This document shows positions 16,864-25,593 of a stretch of 45,300 nucleotides of DNA, in pieces (positions within the stretch are counted from its first letter, which is position 1; every line of letters begins with the position of its first letter). The position numbers were made by a program, and so were the translations under genes. The notes under the pieces were generated by a model. That model was not told where the DNA came from and made no database searches. It was given only the letters and a program-made list of their open reading frames with translations. Source of the DNA: Asaia bogorensis (GTDB lineage Bacteria; Pseudomonadota; Alphaproteobacteria; Acetobacterales; Acetobacteraceae); NCBI GenBank assembly GCA_945888575.1, contig CAMDAM010000002.1, positions 1-45,300 of the forward strand, read 5' to 3'.

Positions 16864-18087
16864 ATGATGGTCGGCGAGGAATGGTGGCGGCCCTTGCCGC
16901 CGGGGCTGCCGCTTGATGTCGTGCGGCTGCTGGCCGCCCGTGCCCTGCGTGCCTTCGTGGATGGCATGATGGCGGTGCTGCTGCCGCTGCACCTGCACGC
17001 GCAGGGCTTCACCCCGCTGGCCATCGGCGCGCTGCTGACCACCACGCTGGTCGGTTCCGCCCTGGCCACGCTGGCCGTCGGCTGGCTCTCCCATCGCCTC
17101 GCCCGCCGCGCCTGGCTTGCCCTGGGCTGCGCGGTGATGGCGGCCACCGGGCTGGGTTTCGCCGCCACGCAGGACTACGCGCTGCTGCTGGCGGTGGCCT
17201 TCCTCGGCACGCTGAATCCCTCCAGCGGTGATGTGTCGATGTTCCTACCGCTGGAGCACACGGCGCTGGCGCAAGTAGCCCCGGCCCAGCGGCGCACCGC
17301 GGTGTTCGCGCGCTACAGCCTGGTGGGCACGCTGTCCGGCGCCTTCGGCACGCTGGCGGCACCCTGGCCGCTGGCGTGGCTGGGCGAGGGCGGGGCCATG
17401 CGCTGGGTGTTCCTGTTCTACGCGCTCTGCGCGCTGGGCGCCTGGGGGCTGTACCGCGGCCTTTCACCGGCCATCGAAACACCCATCGCCGAAGGCCCAC
17501 GCGCCGGCCTCGGCCCGTCGCGCCGCATCGTGTATGGCCTCTCGGCCCTGTTCGCGCTGGACAGCCTGGGCAGCGGCTTCTTCGTGCAGTCGCTGCTCGC
17601 ACTTTGGCTGTTCGACACGTTCGATCTCTCGGTGGCCACCACCGCGGCGATCCTGTTCTGGTCCGGCCTATGTTCGGCGCTCTCCTACCTCGCCGCCGTG
17701 CCGCTGGCCGCGCGCATCGGGCTGGTGAACACCATGGTCTTCACCCATCTACCGGCCAGCCTGATGGTGATGGCGCTGCCCTTCGCGCCGAACCTGGAAG
17801 TGGCCGTCGTGCTGCTGCTGGCCCGTGCCGCGCTGTCCAACATGGATGTGCCCACCCGCAATTCCTACGTGATGGCGGTGGTGACGCCCGCCGAACGCCC
17901 TGCGGCGGCCAGCATGACGGCGACGGCGAAAAGCATGGCCACCGCGGCCGGCCCGCTTCTGGCCGGCTGGCTGATGACCGCGTCGGCCTTCGCCTGGCCG
18001 CTGCTGATCGGCGGCGCGATGAAGGCGGCCTACGACCTGCTGCTGCTGTGGCGCTTCCAGCGGGTGAAGCCGCCGGAGGAGCGGTAG
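16864..18087 (+). CDS. MFS transporter of unknown substrate
   Basis: This 407-residue transporter has about twelve membrane segments. The MFS loop between helices 2 and 3 (GWLSHRLARRAWLALG) is present. ALSNMDVPTRNSYVMAVVTPAERPAAAS in the second half resembles drug-efflux-type or uncharacterised MFS proteins. The N-terminal cytoplasmic part is short. A second ATG at 16867 is an alternative start. It is transcribed divergently from the AmpG-like gene and convergently with the next hypothetical, with only 4 bases between the stops. No substrate can be proposed from sequence. Confidence 0.85.
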   Translation: MMVGEEWWRPLPPGLPLDVVRLLAARALRAFVDGMMAVLLPLHLHAQGFTPLAIGALLTTTLVGSALATLAVGWLSHRLARRAWLALGCAVMAATGLGFAATQDYALLLAVAFLGTLNPSSGDVSMFLPLEHTALAQVAPAQRRTAVFARYSLVGTLSGAFGTLAAPWPLAWLGEGGAMRWVFLFYALCALGAWGLYRGLSPAIETPIAEGPRAGLGPSRRIVYGLSALFALDSLGSGFFVQSLLALWLFDTFDLSVATTAAILFWSGLCSALSYLAAVPLAARIGLVNTMVFTHLPASLMVMALPFAPNLEVAVVLLLARAALSNMDVPTRNSYVMAVVTPAERPAAASMTATAKSMATAAGPLLAGWLMTASAFAWPLLIGGAMKAAYDLLLLWRFQRVKPPEER

Positions 18088-18091
18088 CGCC

Positions 18092-18724
18092 TCAGTTCGG
18101 CTTCTCCTGCGGCGGGCCGATCTCCACCTTCAGCATCAGGTCCGGGGAGCGCTTGCGGGTATAGACATTGCCGGTGCCCAGCGTCTTGCCGTCATCGGCC
18201 ACGTCCAGACGGCGCAGCGTGGTCGCCGGTGCCAGGGCGAAGCGCAGCGTCTGTGCGATCGGCGCCTCCGCCTCGCCGCGCAGGAACACCGGGCCGCGCC
18301 GCCCCTTGTCGAACTCCACCACCGCGCCGATCTCCACCGCGCGCGCCTGCACCGACACATACGCGCCGCGGCCGACGAACTGGATATCGGCCATAAATGG
18401 CACCATCTTGTCGCCCACCGTCAGCGCCATGGCCCGCTGGCAGCCGGTCTCCGGGCATTCGATGGCATTCGGCTCGCCCAGCGCCTGGCCCGTCGCCGAA
18501 ACCTGCGTCACCGTCACCCGCCGCAGGCGAGAGGCCTGTTGCAGCGCGCGTGGCGACAGCAGAGGAATTGCCCCGAGCTGGGATTGCAGCGACATCGGCG
18601 CCGTCTGGTTCAACGGGCCGGCCGGCATGGAGGGTGCCTGCGCCGGGAGCGGCGGCGGCGATTGCGCGGCCGCGCCACCCGCACCAGCGAGCAGGAATGC
18701 CATGGTGACGAAACGACGGATCAT
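18092..18724 (-). CDS. Exported hypothetical protein
   Basis: This 210-residue protein has a signal peptide (MIRRFVTMAFLLAGAGGAAAQ) and a Pro-rich linker (SPPPLPAQAPSMPAGP). A roughly 150-residue folded domain follows with two cysteines close together (IECPETGC), probably a disulfide in the periplasm. The ATG at 18724 is chosen because the signal peptide starts there, although the frame stays open to 18766. I do not recognise the family. It lies downstream of glnD on the same strand with about 70 bases between, so it could be read through from glnD. Confidence 0.7.
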   Translation of the reverse strand: MIRRFVTMAFLLAGAGGAAAQSPPPLPAQAPSMPAGPLNQTAPMSLQSQLGAIPLLSPRALQQASRLRRVTVTQVSATGQALGEPNAIECPETGCQRAMALTVGDKMVPFMADIQFVGRGAYVSVQARAVEIGAVVEFDKGRRGPVFLRGEAEAPIAQTLRFALAPATTLRRLDVADDGKTLGTGNVYTRKRSPDLMLKVEIGPPQEKPN

Positions 18725-18793
18725 GAAGGCAGGATACCACGCCTGCGCCCCCGCGTGCCAATGCACTGGCGCGTGATCAGCCCGCCAGGGTGA

Positions 18794-21622
18794 TCAGCCG
18801 GCAGCCGCGCGCCTGCGGCGCCGCTCCGGCCGCACCGGGGCCGGCGGGGCGGCAGGCGCCTCGTCCGGGCTGGCCAACGCGGCCAGGATCGCCTCGCGCA
18901 GCTGCCCCAGCCGCCGCTCGTTCTCCACCTTCAGCCCGAACACGTCCTTCACATAGAACACGTCCACCGCCCGCTGGCCGTAGGTGCTGACATGGGCGGA
19001 GGCGATCTGCAGCCCCTGCTCGCTGATCGCCGAGGTGACATCGTGCAGCAGGCCGGAGCGGTCGCGCCCATTCACCTCCACCACCGTGTGCGTGTTGGAA
19101 GCATGGTTGTCGATCACCACGCGCGGCGGCACGTGGATCGCGCGCAGCCGCTGGCCCAGCACGGTCTTGTTGGTCTTGCGGATCTCGGCCGCCAGCTTCA
19201 ACCGGCCAGACAGCGCCTGCTCGATCAGCACAGATAGCCGGGCGAGGCGATGCGGCGCATCGAACACGCCGCCGGCGGCGTCCTGGATCCAGAACGTATC
19301 CAGCGCCATGCCGTTGGTCAGCGTATGGATGCGCGCATCCACGATGGAGGCGCCGGCCACCGCCAGCGCACCGGCGATGCGGCTGAACAGCCCGGCATGG
19401 TCGGCGGCATAGACGGTCACTTCCGTCACGGCGCGGGCCGGCAGCGGCTGCGTTTCCACCGTCAGCGGGGCCTGGCGCGCCTCCGCCTCGCGGATCATCC
19501 GGGCGTGGCGGGCATGGGTCTCGGGGTCGAAGCTCAGCCAGTAACCGGCATAGCCAAGCCCGTGGAAGGTCTCCACCTCCGAAGCCGGCCAGTCGCCCAG
19601 CAGCAGCCCCGCCGCCTGCTTGGCGCGCTGCACCCGCACGTCGCGCTCCGCCGTGGCCAGCCCGCCGGCCAGCACCTCGGCCACGCGGGCATAGAGCTCG
19701 CGCAGCAGCGTGGCCTTCCAGCCGTTCCACACCTTGGGCGACACCGCCCGCATATCCGCCACCGTCAGCACCAGCAGCAGCCGGAGCCGCTCCGGCGACT
19801 GGATGGTCTCGGCGAGATCCAGGATGGTCTTGGGGTCGTCGATGTCGCGCTTGAACGCCGTCTGGCTCAGCAGCAGGTGATGCAGCACCAGCCAGGAGAC
19901 CATCTCGGTCTCCTCGGCCGACAGACCCAGCGCCGGGCCCACCTGCAGCGCCACGTCCGCGCCCAGCTCCGAATGGTCGCCGCCGCGGCCCTTGGCGATG
20001 TCGTGCACCAGCATCGCCACGTACAGCGCCCGGCGGGATTGCATGTGGTCCACCAGCCCGGAGGCCACCGGCGCGATCTGCGCCAATTCGCCGCGCTCCA
20101 GCGTGTTCAGGATCCGCACCGCCTCGATCGTGTGCTCGTCCACCGTGAACACGTGGTAGGTGTCGAACTGCATCTGGCCGACGATCCGCGCCCAGTCCGG
20201 CAGCAGCCGGCCAAGAACCCCGGTCTCGTTCATGATCGAAAGCCAGGCCGCCCCGTCGGCGCGGTTGTGCTCGGCATCGCGCCCACACAGCAGGTCCAGG
20301 AAGATCGCCGCCGCCTCCTTGTTGTCGCGCAGCCCCTGCACCCGCCGCTCGTTGCGGATCAGCTGGCGCACCGTGAGCGGATGCAGCGTCAGGTGCCGGT
20401 CGCGCGCCACCTGCAGGCAGCGCAGCATCTGGATCGGCTCCTTGTCGAACTCGCGCCCCGCAGCCGGCAGCAGCTTGCCATCGGCCAGCACGAAGCCCTG
20501 GCCCTGCAGCTTGGCATCCGCCTCCCGCGCCGCCGCCGGCGGGCCGAGGGCGGCACGCACCAGGGCGGGCTCCAGCACCCGGGTCAGCCGCGTCACCTCG
20601 CGGGCGGTGAGGAAGAAGTGGCGCATGAAGCGCTCCACCCCATCCTGCCGGCCGTGGCGGGTGTAGCCCATACGCGCGCCGATTACCGGCTGCAGGTCGA
20701 AGGTCAGGCGATCCTCGGCGCGGCCGGCCACATAGTGCAGATGGAAGCGCAGCGTCCACAGGAAGTCCCAGCTGCGCCGCATGTGGCGGTGCTCGTCGGC
20801 GGTCATGATCACGCTACCGGGCGTGGCCGCCTTGTCCACCAGCCGCTCGAAGGTGGCATCGGGGAAGATGTAGCGGTTGATCCAGTACAGCGTCTGCAGA
20901 TCGCGCAGCCCGCCGCGGCCTTCCTTCACGTTCGGTTCCACCACGAAGGGCGTGTCGCCGTAGCGCCGGTGGCGCGTGTCGCGCTCGGCCTGCTTGGCGG
21001 CGATGAATTTCGCCACCCCGGCCTCCACGCAGGCGGATCGGAACGCGCCCTGGAACTCCGCGAACACTGCAGCGTCGCCGGCGATGTGGCGCGCATCCAG
21101 CAGGGAGGTCCGTACCGTGATGTCGCCCTTGGCCTCGCGCAGGCAATCGGCGATCGAGCGCGTGGCATGCCCCACCTTCAGCCCGAGGTCCCACAGCGCA
21201 TAGAGCATGAACTCCACCGCCGCCTGCGCCTCGCGGGAGGCATCGCCCGGGGTGAGGAACAGCAAGTCGATATCGCTGAACGGCGCCAGCACCCCGCGCC
21301 CGTAGCCACCGGTGGCCGACAGGCTCAGCCGGCCGATCTGGTCGCCCTTGCCGCCCTGCGCGGCCACGGCCAGCGCGTGCTCGTGCAGCGCCAGCACCAG
21401 CGTGTCGGTCAGCCGGCAGAGTGCGCCCGCCGCCTCCAGCCCCTGGATGCGCGCTTCCTCGAAGCTCTCGCGCACCATGCCCTGGATTCGCGCCAGATGC
21501 CGGCGCAACACCGCCAGCGCCGCATCCCGTTCCAACGGCAGCCCGTCCGGCCCGCGCAGGGACTGGCGAAGCTGGGTGAGCGCGCTGTCGGCCAGCGCTG
21601 GCAACGTGACGGGGTCTAGCAT
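18794..21622 (-). CDS. glnD: [Protein-PII] uridylyltransferase / uridylyl-removing enzyme
   Basis: This 942-residue bifunctional nitrogen sensor has an N-terminal nucleotidyltransferase domain with GGYGRGVLAPFSDIDLLF (paired aspartates near residue 120). The GlnD-specific middle contains EPNVKEGRGGLRDLQ. The HD domain reads VHDIAKGRGGDH (about 540-551). Two C-terminal ACT domains are recognisable (VTVYAADHAGLFSRIAGAL, and VNGRDRSGLLHDVTSAISEQ further on). It uridylylates PII proteins when glutamine is low and removes UMP when glutamine is high. The length matches the family. ATG 21622 is preferred over the TTG immediately before it. A basic RPERRRRRAAAG tail ends the protein. A 33-base inverted repeat lies about 117 bases upstream. 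Confidence 0.97.
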   Translation of the reverse strand: MLDPVTLPALADSALTQLRQSLRGPDGLPLERDAALAVLRRHLARIQGMVRESFEEARIQGLEAAGALCRLTDTLVLALHEHALAVAAQGGKGDQIGRLSLSATGGYGRGVLAPFSDIDLLFLTPGDASREAQAAVEFMLYALWDLGLKVGHATRSIADCLREAKGDITVRTSLLDARHIAGDAAVFAEFQGAFRSACVEAGVAKFIAAKQAERDTRHRRYGDTPFVVEPNVKEGRGGLRDLQTLYWINRYIFPDATFERLVDKAATPGSVIMTADEHRHMRRSWDFLWTLRFHLHYVAGRAEDRLTFDLQPVIGARMGYTRHGRQDGVERFMRHFFLTAREVTRLTRVLEPALVRAALGPPAAAREADAKLQGQGFVLADGKLLPAAGREFDKEPIQMLRCLQVARDRHLTLHPLTVRQLIRNERRVQGLRDNKEAAAIFLDLLCGRDAEHNRADGAAWLSIMNETGVLGRLLPDWARIVGQMQFDTYHVFTVDEHTIEAVRILNTLERGELAQIAPVASGLVDHMQSRRALYVAMLVHDIAKGRGGDHSELGADVALQVGPALGLSAEETEMVSWLVLHHLLLSQTAFKRDIDDPKTILDLAETIQSPERLRLLLVLTVADMRAVSPKVWNGWKATLLRELYARVAEVLAGGLATAERDVRVQRAKQAAGLLLGDWPASEVETFHGLGYAGYWLSFDPETHARHARMIREAEARQAPLTVETQPLPARAVTEVTVYAADHAGLFSRIAGALAVAGASIVDARIHTLTNGMALDTFWIQDAAGGVFDAPHRLARLSVLIEQALSGRLKLAAEIRKTNKTVLGQRLRAIHVPPRVVIDNHASNTHTVVEVNGRDRSGLLHDVTSAISEQGLQIASAHVSTYGQRAVDVFYVKDVFGLKVENERRLGQLREAILAALASPDEAPAAPPAPVRPERRRRRAAAG

Positions 21623-22106
21623 CAAGAGACGATGTTAGCCCCCCGGGGCGCGAGCGCAACAGGCGCATCGCACGGAAGGCAGGCCTTTATCGCCACCGGG
21701 ACTCGGTCCAGGCCGCGCCATCGGCACTGTCGCCGCGAAATTCCGGCCATCTTGATGAATGGCTAGGAATTCCGCCGAAGCCAGCCCACCGCCCCGCCGG
21801 CGCGCCCGCCACAGCGCCGCAGCACAGGCTGGCGCACCGCCACCGCACCGTGCGGCATCAATAAATCAGTGACCTATCCGTGGGAGTTCGCGTGCCCAGG
21901 GAAGCCGTGCACATCAGCAGCCTTGGCCCTGCCGCAGCCCATGCCCGGCACGCGCAACACGCTGCCCAGGCACTGTGCGGGCACTCCTCCGGCCCTGCGT
22001 TAACGCGCTGTTCAGCCGCCCACGGCTAAACAATCCGCAACGTGCCGGACAGCGCCGGCGCAGCCCCCAGGCGGGCGTCCCTGTCGTGCAGAACGAGGCC
22101 AGGAGC
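21623..22106. other. 484-base divergent intergenic region
   Basis: This is the longest gene-free stretch. It separates glnD (minus) from the 22151 gene (plus) and must contain both promoters. I see one strong inverted repeat (21739-21771) and an AT-rich patch near 21860-21875 (ATCAATAAATCAGT). A 49-codon GTG-started open frame (about 21880-22029) is too weak to call. No tRNA or known RNA motif was recognised. Confidence 0.5.
21739..21771. promoter_or_regulatory. 33-base interrupted inverted repeat upstream of glnD
   Basis: AATTCC-g-GCCAT, an 8-base spacer, then ATGGC-ta-GGAATT gives eleven paired positions in two blocks. It lies between glnD and the divergent membrane-protein gene. It could be an operator for either direction or a hairpin in the glnD leader. 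Confidence 0.4.
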
Positions 22107-22151
22107 ATGATGCCACGTCCAGACCGTTCTCCCACACCGACGCCACGCTGA
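22107..22151 (+). CDS. Possible 14-residue leader peptide coupled to the next gene
   Basis: An AGGAG ribosome binding site at 22101-22105 precedes ATG ATG at 22107/22110. The frame reads MMPRPDRSPTPTPR and stops at TGA 22149-22151, sharing its last base with the ATG of the following gene (TGATG). The larger gene lacks its own ribosome binding site, so initiation by coupling from this short frame is plausible. The peptide is rich in Pro and Arg, which can slow ribosomes. It is too short to prove by sequence alone. Confidence 0.35.
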   Translation: MMPRPDRSPTPTPR

Positions 22152-23140
22152 TGTCCGGGCAGCATTTCCTCGCCTCCGATCGCGCGGCGCAGGGCCTGCC
22201 GCAAGCTGGCCATGGCCGGCACGGGATACTGGCGAACGGCCTGCGCGCCGCCGCCGCCCTGCCCGGCCGGCTTGGCACGGGAACGCCGCGGGGCCTCATG
22301 TTCCTCGCCGTGGGCGCCGTTGCCGCCATCGTGGCGCTGATGTACGCCAGCAACCGGCCCGCCCAGCCACCGCGGATCATCCAGCAGGTTGCCGCGCCGG
22401 CCCCGTTGCCCGCGCTTGCTGCGGCCGACCCCGCATCCACCGCGCAGATCGCCGTGCTGGAGCGCCGCATCCAGGCGCTTGAAGCTGCCCTCGCCGAGCG
22501 CGGCACCCTCGCCGCCCAGGCCAGCGCCCGCGCCGAAGACGCCGCGCGCACCGCCCGCATCGCCTCCGATTCCGCCACCCAGGCCGCCTCCCAGGCCACC
22601 GCCGCCCTGGCCCAGGCCCGCCCGCAGGATCGGCTGGTGCCGGCGCTGCTGAACCTGCAGATGGTCGCCGCCACCGCGCGCCCCTGGCACCGCGAGCTGC
22701 GCGCCCTGCTCGATCTCGACGCCGGCGGAGCCCTCCCGGCCCCGGTGGTGGAGGTGCTGACCAGCCACTCCCTGCGCGGCGTGCCCACCGAAGGCGAGCT
22801 GCACGACCGCTTCGTGGCGCTGACCCCGGCCATCGCCTGGCGCATGCCGGCCGAACACGGCGTGCTGGACCGCGCGCAGCTGAACATGCGCTCCGCCCTG
22901 TCCGGCATCGGCCTGGTCGCGCCACCTCCGCCCGGGGAGGCAGATGCCGCCACCGCCAGCATCGCCGAGCGCCTGCGCCGCGGCGACCTCGCCGGCGCCG
23001 TGGCCGACGCCGCCGCGTTGGACAAGCGCGCCGAACCCCTGCTGGTTGGCTGGACGGCCCAGGCCCGTGCCCGCCTCGCCGTCGAGCAGGCCCTGCGGGA
23101 AACCATCCTCACCCTGCTGGCCCGACCCGCGCCGCAATAG
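22151..23140 (+). CDS. Single-pass membrane coiled-coil protein, mitofilin-like C-terminus
   Basis: This 329-residue protein has a cytoplasmic head of about 47 residues and one membrane segment (48-66, LMFLAVGAVAAIVALMYAS). A Pro/Ala linker and a predicted coiled coil (96-157, with ALERR/ALEAALAERG-type heptads) follow. The C-terminal helical domain has GDLAGAVADAAALDKRAEPLLVGWTAQARARLAVEQAL. That arrangement and ending resemble bacterial mitofilin/Mic60-like proteins, which shape membranes, but the match is by pattern only. It begins a five-gene co-directional run, may be translationally coupled to the tiny frame before it, and probably extends into the periplasm. Confidence 0.7.
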   Translation: MSGQHFLASDRAAQGLPQAGHGRHGILANGLRAAAALPGRLGTGTPRGLMFLAVGAVAAIVALMYASNRPAQPPRIIQQVAAPAPLPALAAADPASTAQIAVLERRIQALEAALAERGTLAAQASARAEDAARTARIASDSATQAASQATAALAQARPQDRLVPALLNLQMVAATARPWHRELRALLDLDAGGALPAPVVEVLTSHSLRGVPTEGELHDRFVALTPAIAWRMPAEHGVLDRAQLNMRSALSGIGLVAPPPPGEADAATASIAERLRRGDLAGAVADAAALDKRAEPLLVGWTAQARARLAVEQALRETILTLLARPAPQ

Positions 23141-23242
23141 CCGCCCCGTTCCACTGCCTTCCGGCGGCACTGCCGCCTGCCACCCCACCCCTTCCGCATG
23201 CCGCCCTTCCCGCCCCGTGCGGGCGAACGCCGGAGCTGTCCC

Positions 23243-24319
23243 TTGACCCGAACCACCGTGAAATCCCTGTTCCTGGGCCTGTTGGCCATGGCCGCCACCG
23301 CGGCGCAGCCGGCGCACGCGGAAGGTGTGCTGACACTGCGTGACCGCCTCATCTTTGCCAGCTCCAACACCGCCGGGCGCGTGTCTGACCTTCTGGCGGC
23401 CAGCTTCTCCGAGCGCTGGGGCAGCGAGATGCGGCCAGAGGTGCGCCAGGTCGGCTCCAACCAGGCGCTGGCGCTGTTCTGCGGCGGCGTCGGGCCGGAA
23501 ACGCCGGACGTGGCCATCGCCACAAGGCGCATGCCCTCCGGCATCCGGCAATCCTGCCGCATGAACGGCGTGCGCGACGTGGTGGAGATCAAGCTCGGCT
23601 TCGGCGCCGTGGTGCTCGTCGCCCGGCGCGGCGACCCGATGCCCCAGCTCTCCGCCCGCAACCTGCAGGAAGCGCTGGCCGCCGAGCGCCCCACCAGCGA
23701 CGGCATCTTCGCCCCCAACACCTATGCCAACTGGTCGCAGATCGCCCGCGGCCTGCCGCCCTCGCCGATCCGCGTGCTGGTGCCGCGCGGTGATTCCGGC
23801 ACACGCCAGCAGTTCGAGGATCTGGTGCTGGAATCCGGCTGCCGCGACATCAAGGAAATGCGGCTGCTGTTCGATGCCGGGTTCCGCCGCAACAAGTGCA
23901 TCACCCTGCGCACCGATGGCCGCGTGGTGGAAGTGCCGGAAGACCAGACCGTCGCCACGCTGATGTCCAGCCCCCCCGGCACACTCGCCGTCGTCACCTT
24001 CGACGAGGCGATGCGCAGCGGCGGCAACCTGATCGCCTTGCCGCTGGATGGCGTGCTGCCCACCATCGCGAGCATCGCGTCGATGGATTACGACCCCACC
24101 CGCGTCGTCTACCTCTACGCCAAGCGCCAGCATGCCCGGAACAAGCAGGGCGTGGGCGTGGTGCACGGCATCGCCGAGCTGCTGACCGAGGCCTCCAGCG
24201 AAAGCGCCACCGGCCCGGCCGGCTTCCTCGCCCGCGCCGGCCTGGTCTCCTTGCCGCCCGCCGAGCGGGTCACGCAGCGCTCCATCGCCGAGCGCATGTC
24301 GACCATGTCGCTGAACTGA
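23243..24319 (+). CDS. Exported phosphate-binding-like (PBP-like) protein
   Basis: This protein of about 358 residues has a signal peptide (VKSLFLGLLAMAATAAQPAHAE). A periplasmic-binding-protein fold of the PstS/PBP-like type is suggested by ASSNTAGRVSDLLAASFSERW, the glycine-rich SNQALALFCGG, VPRGDSGTRQQFEDLVL and PGTLAVVTFDEAM. Such domains bind oxyanions or other small ligands. No transporter subunits of the phosphate type are nearby, so a sensing or scaffolding role is equally possible. TTG 23243 is chosen because GGAG lies 7 bases before it; GTG 23258 or ATG 23198 are alternatives. Four mature cysteines are present, unusual for PstS. Confidence 0.7.
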   Translation: MTRTTVKSLFLGLLAMAATAAQPAHAEGVLTLRDRLIFASSNTAGRVSDLLAASFSERWGSEMRPEVRQVGSNQALALFCGGVGPETPDVAIATRRMPSGIRQSCRMNGVRDVVEIKLGFGAVVLVARRGDPMPQLSARNLQEALAAERPTSDGIFAPNTYANWSQIARGLPPSPIRVLVPRGDSGTRQQFEDLVLESGCRDIKEMRLLFDAGFRRNKCITLRTDGRVVEVPEDQTVATLMSSPPGTLAVVTFDEAMRSGGNLIALPLDGVLPTIASIASMDYDPTRVVYLYAKRQHARNKQGVGVVHGIAELLTEASSESATGPAGFLARAGLVSLPPAERVTQRSIAERMSTMSLN

Positions 24320-24345
24320 CGCACCGCGCCCGAAGGATGCCCGCC

Positions 24346-25065
24346 ATGATCACCACGATGCTGCGTCGCCTTGCGCTGGCCGCGCCCGTTCTGCTCGCGA
24401 CCGCCCCCGCCTGGGCGCAACCCGCCGCCCAACCCCGCCCCTCCGTCAGCCTGCCCCTGCAGGACCTGCCGGATGCCGACAGCTTCACGGAGCGCGCCGA
24501 GCGGATGTGGGACAGCGTGGTGGGCCTGTTCCGCTTCCGCGACACCGCCAGCTACTACATGCACCGCAACAGCACGCTGGACCGCGGCCACGCCAAGGCG
24601 CGCGACGACCTCACCGCGATGATGGATGTCGCCGGCTACAAGCTGAAGGAAATCGAAAGCACGGTCTCCCTGCTGCCCTCGCTGCAGATGACCTTCGGCC
24701 AGGCCCGCGAGCTGACCGATTCCGACCGCGAATACGTGGAGCGGTTCCTGGATCGCCACGCCCTGCGCAACCCCGGCCCGCTCGCCGCCCTGCAGCGCAT
24801 GATCGTGCGCTCGGTGCTGGAGGCCTCCGACCTCAACGGCCTCGCCGTGGAAAAGGTCGAGATCGACATGTTCCCGCTGCCCAAGGTGAAGGTGGTGGTC
24901 GCCCCGTCCGATGCGCCGCTGGGCCTGGATGCCGCGCGCATCATGCGCTCCATCGAAACGCTCAACCGCCGCCTGCAGCAGATGTCCAACCGCTCCAGCG
25001 GCTTCGAGGTGCCGGAAGTCGTTCCCGGCCCCGGCCTGCGCGCCACCTCCCACCCCTCGCTCTAG
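24346..25065 (+). CDS. Exported helical hypothetical protein
   Basis: This 239-residue protein has a signal peptide (MITTMLRRLALAAPVLLATA ending PAWAQ). The mature part is largely helical and charged (DLPDADSFTERAERMWDSV, DLTAMMDVAGYKLKEIES, LDAARIMRSIETLNRRLQQM). A short beta segment (KVEIDMFPLPKVKVVVAPS) also occurs. I do not recognise a family. The ATG at 24346 is preferred over 24337 because the AAGG ribosome binding site would touch the earlier ATG. It lies 26 bases after the PBP-like gene and 50 before the next, consistent with one operon of envelope proteins. Confidence 0.65.
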   Translation: MITTMLRRLALAAPVLLATAPAWAQPAAQPRPSVSLPLQDLPDADSFTERAERMWDSVVGLFRFRDTASYYMHRNSTLDRGHAKARDDLTAMMDVAGYKLKEIESTVSLLPSLQMTFGQARELTDSDREYVERFLDRHALRNPGPLAALQRMIVRSVLEASDLNGLAVEKVEIDMFPLPKVKVVVAPSDAPLGLDAARIMRSIETLNRRLQQMSNRSSGFEVPEVVPGPGLRATSHPSL

Positions 25066-25115
25066 CGCGCGCCGGCTACCGCCTATGCCCACTCCCCGAA
25101 AACCGTGGATCCGCC

Positions 25116-25550
25116 ATGCCCATGAATGAGAACGACACCCGCCTTCGCTTCGGCGAGCTGGTGCGCCTGCACACCAACGGCCGCCGCTTTCTCGATCGGG
25201 ACACCGAGCGCAAGCTGATGGAGGAAGGCCTCACCCGCTACAATCTCAGCTTCGACGAGGCGCGCGGCGTGGTGCGCGCCGCCGTGGCCGATACCGACGT
25301 GGCGCTGGAGCACGACCTGGCCGGCACCTCCACGGAGCTGCTGCGCACGCTGGCCGATCGCCGCGGCCAGGTGGGGCGCGACGATTTCGAGAAGGCCGCG
25401 GCGTTCTACCGCGCCCGCGCCGGCAAGCGCATCACCATCGCCGAGGCGCGCCAGCGCATGAAGGCGCTGATGGAGGAATCCGACCTGCAGCCCGCCCGCG
25501 CCGGCCGGCTGATCCGCACGCGCCGCTGGTACCGCCAGATCGAGGCCTGA
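25116..25550 (+). CDS. 144-residue protein made of the domain found at the C-terminus of the carbonic-anhydrase-like protein
   Basis: This soluble protein has no signal peptide or membrane segment. By hand alignment residues 31-141 match residues 216-326 of the protein at 28489-29517 with about two single-residue gaps. Shared landmarks are EEG(L/I)TRY near residue 37, then LRT.AD..G...G..D, AA..YR, AL.EE..L.P, and R.RW(Y/F)R at the end. The domain is helical and begins with a short N-terminal arm here (MPMNENDTRLRFGEL). I cannot name the family. Its presence both alone and fused within 3 kb suggests the two proteins form one machinery, perhaps via the same binding partner. Confidence 0.65.
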   Translation: MPMNENDTRLRFGELVRLHTNGRRFLDRDTERKLMEEGLTRYNLSFDEARGVVRAAVADTDVALEHDLAGTSTELLRTLADRRGQVGRDDFEKAAAFYRARAGKRITIAEARQRMKALMEESDLQPARAGRLIRTRRWYRQIEA

Positions 25551-25593
25551 CGGTGCAAGCCCCCAGCCGCCCGCGCAGCCGGAGCCCGCGCTG

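Noticed and set aside
21880-22029. GTG-started 49-codon frame upstream of the coiled-coil protein
   Set aside because: No ribosome binding site, no recognisable features and His/Ala-rich composition typical of chance frames at this GC.
21914-24166. Long minus-strand open frame (about 750 codons)
   Set aside because: It is antisense to the membrane coiled-coil and PBP-like genes, which have signal peptides, membrane segments and ribosome binding sites; the minus frame has none.
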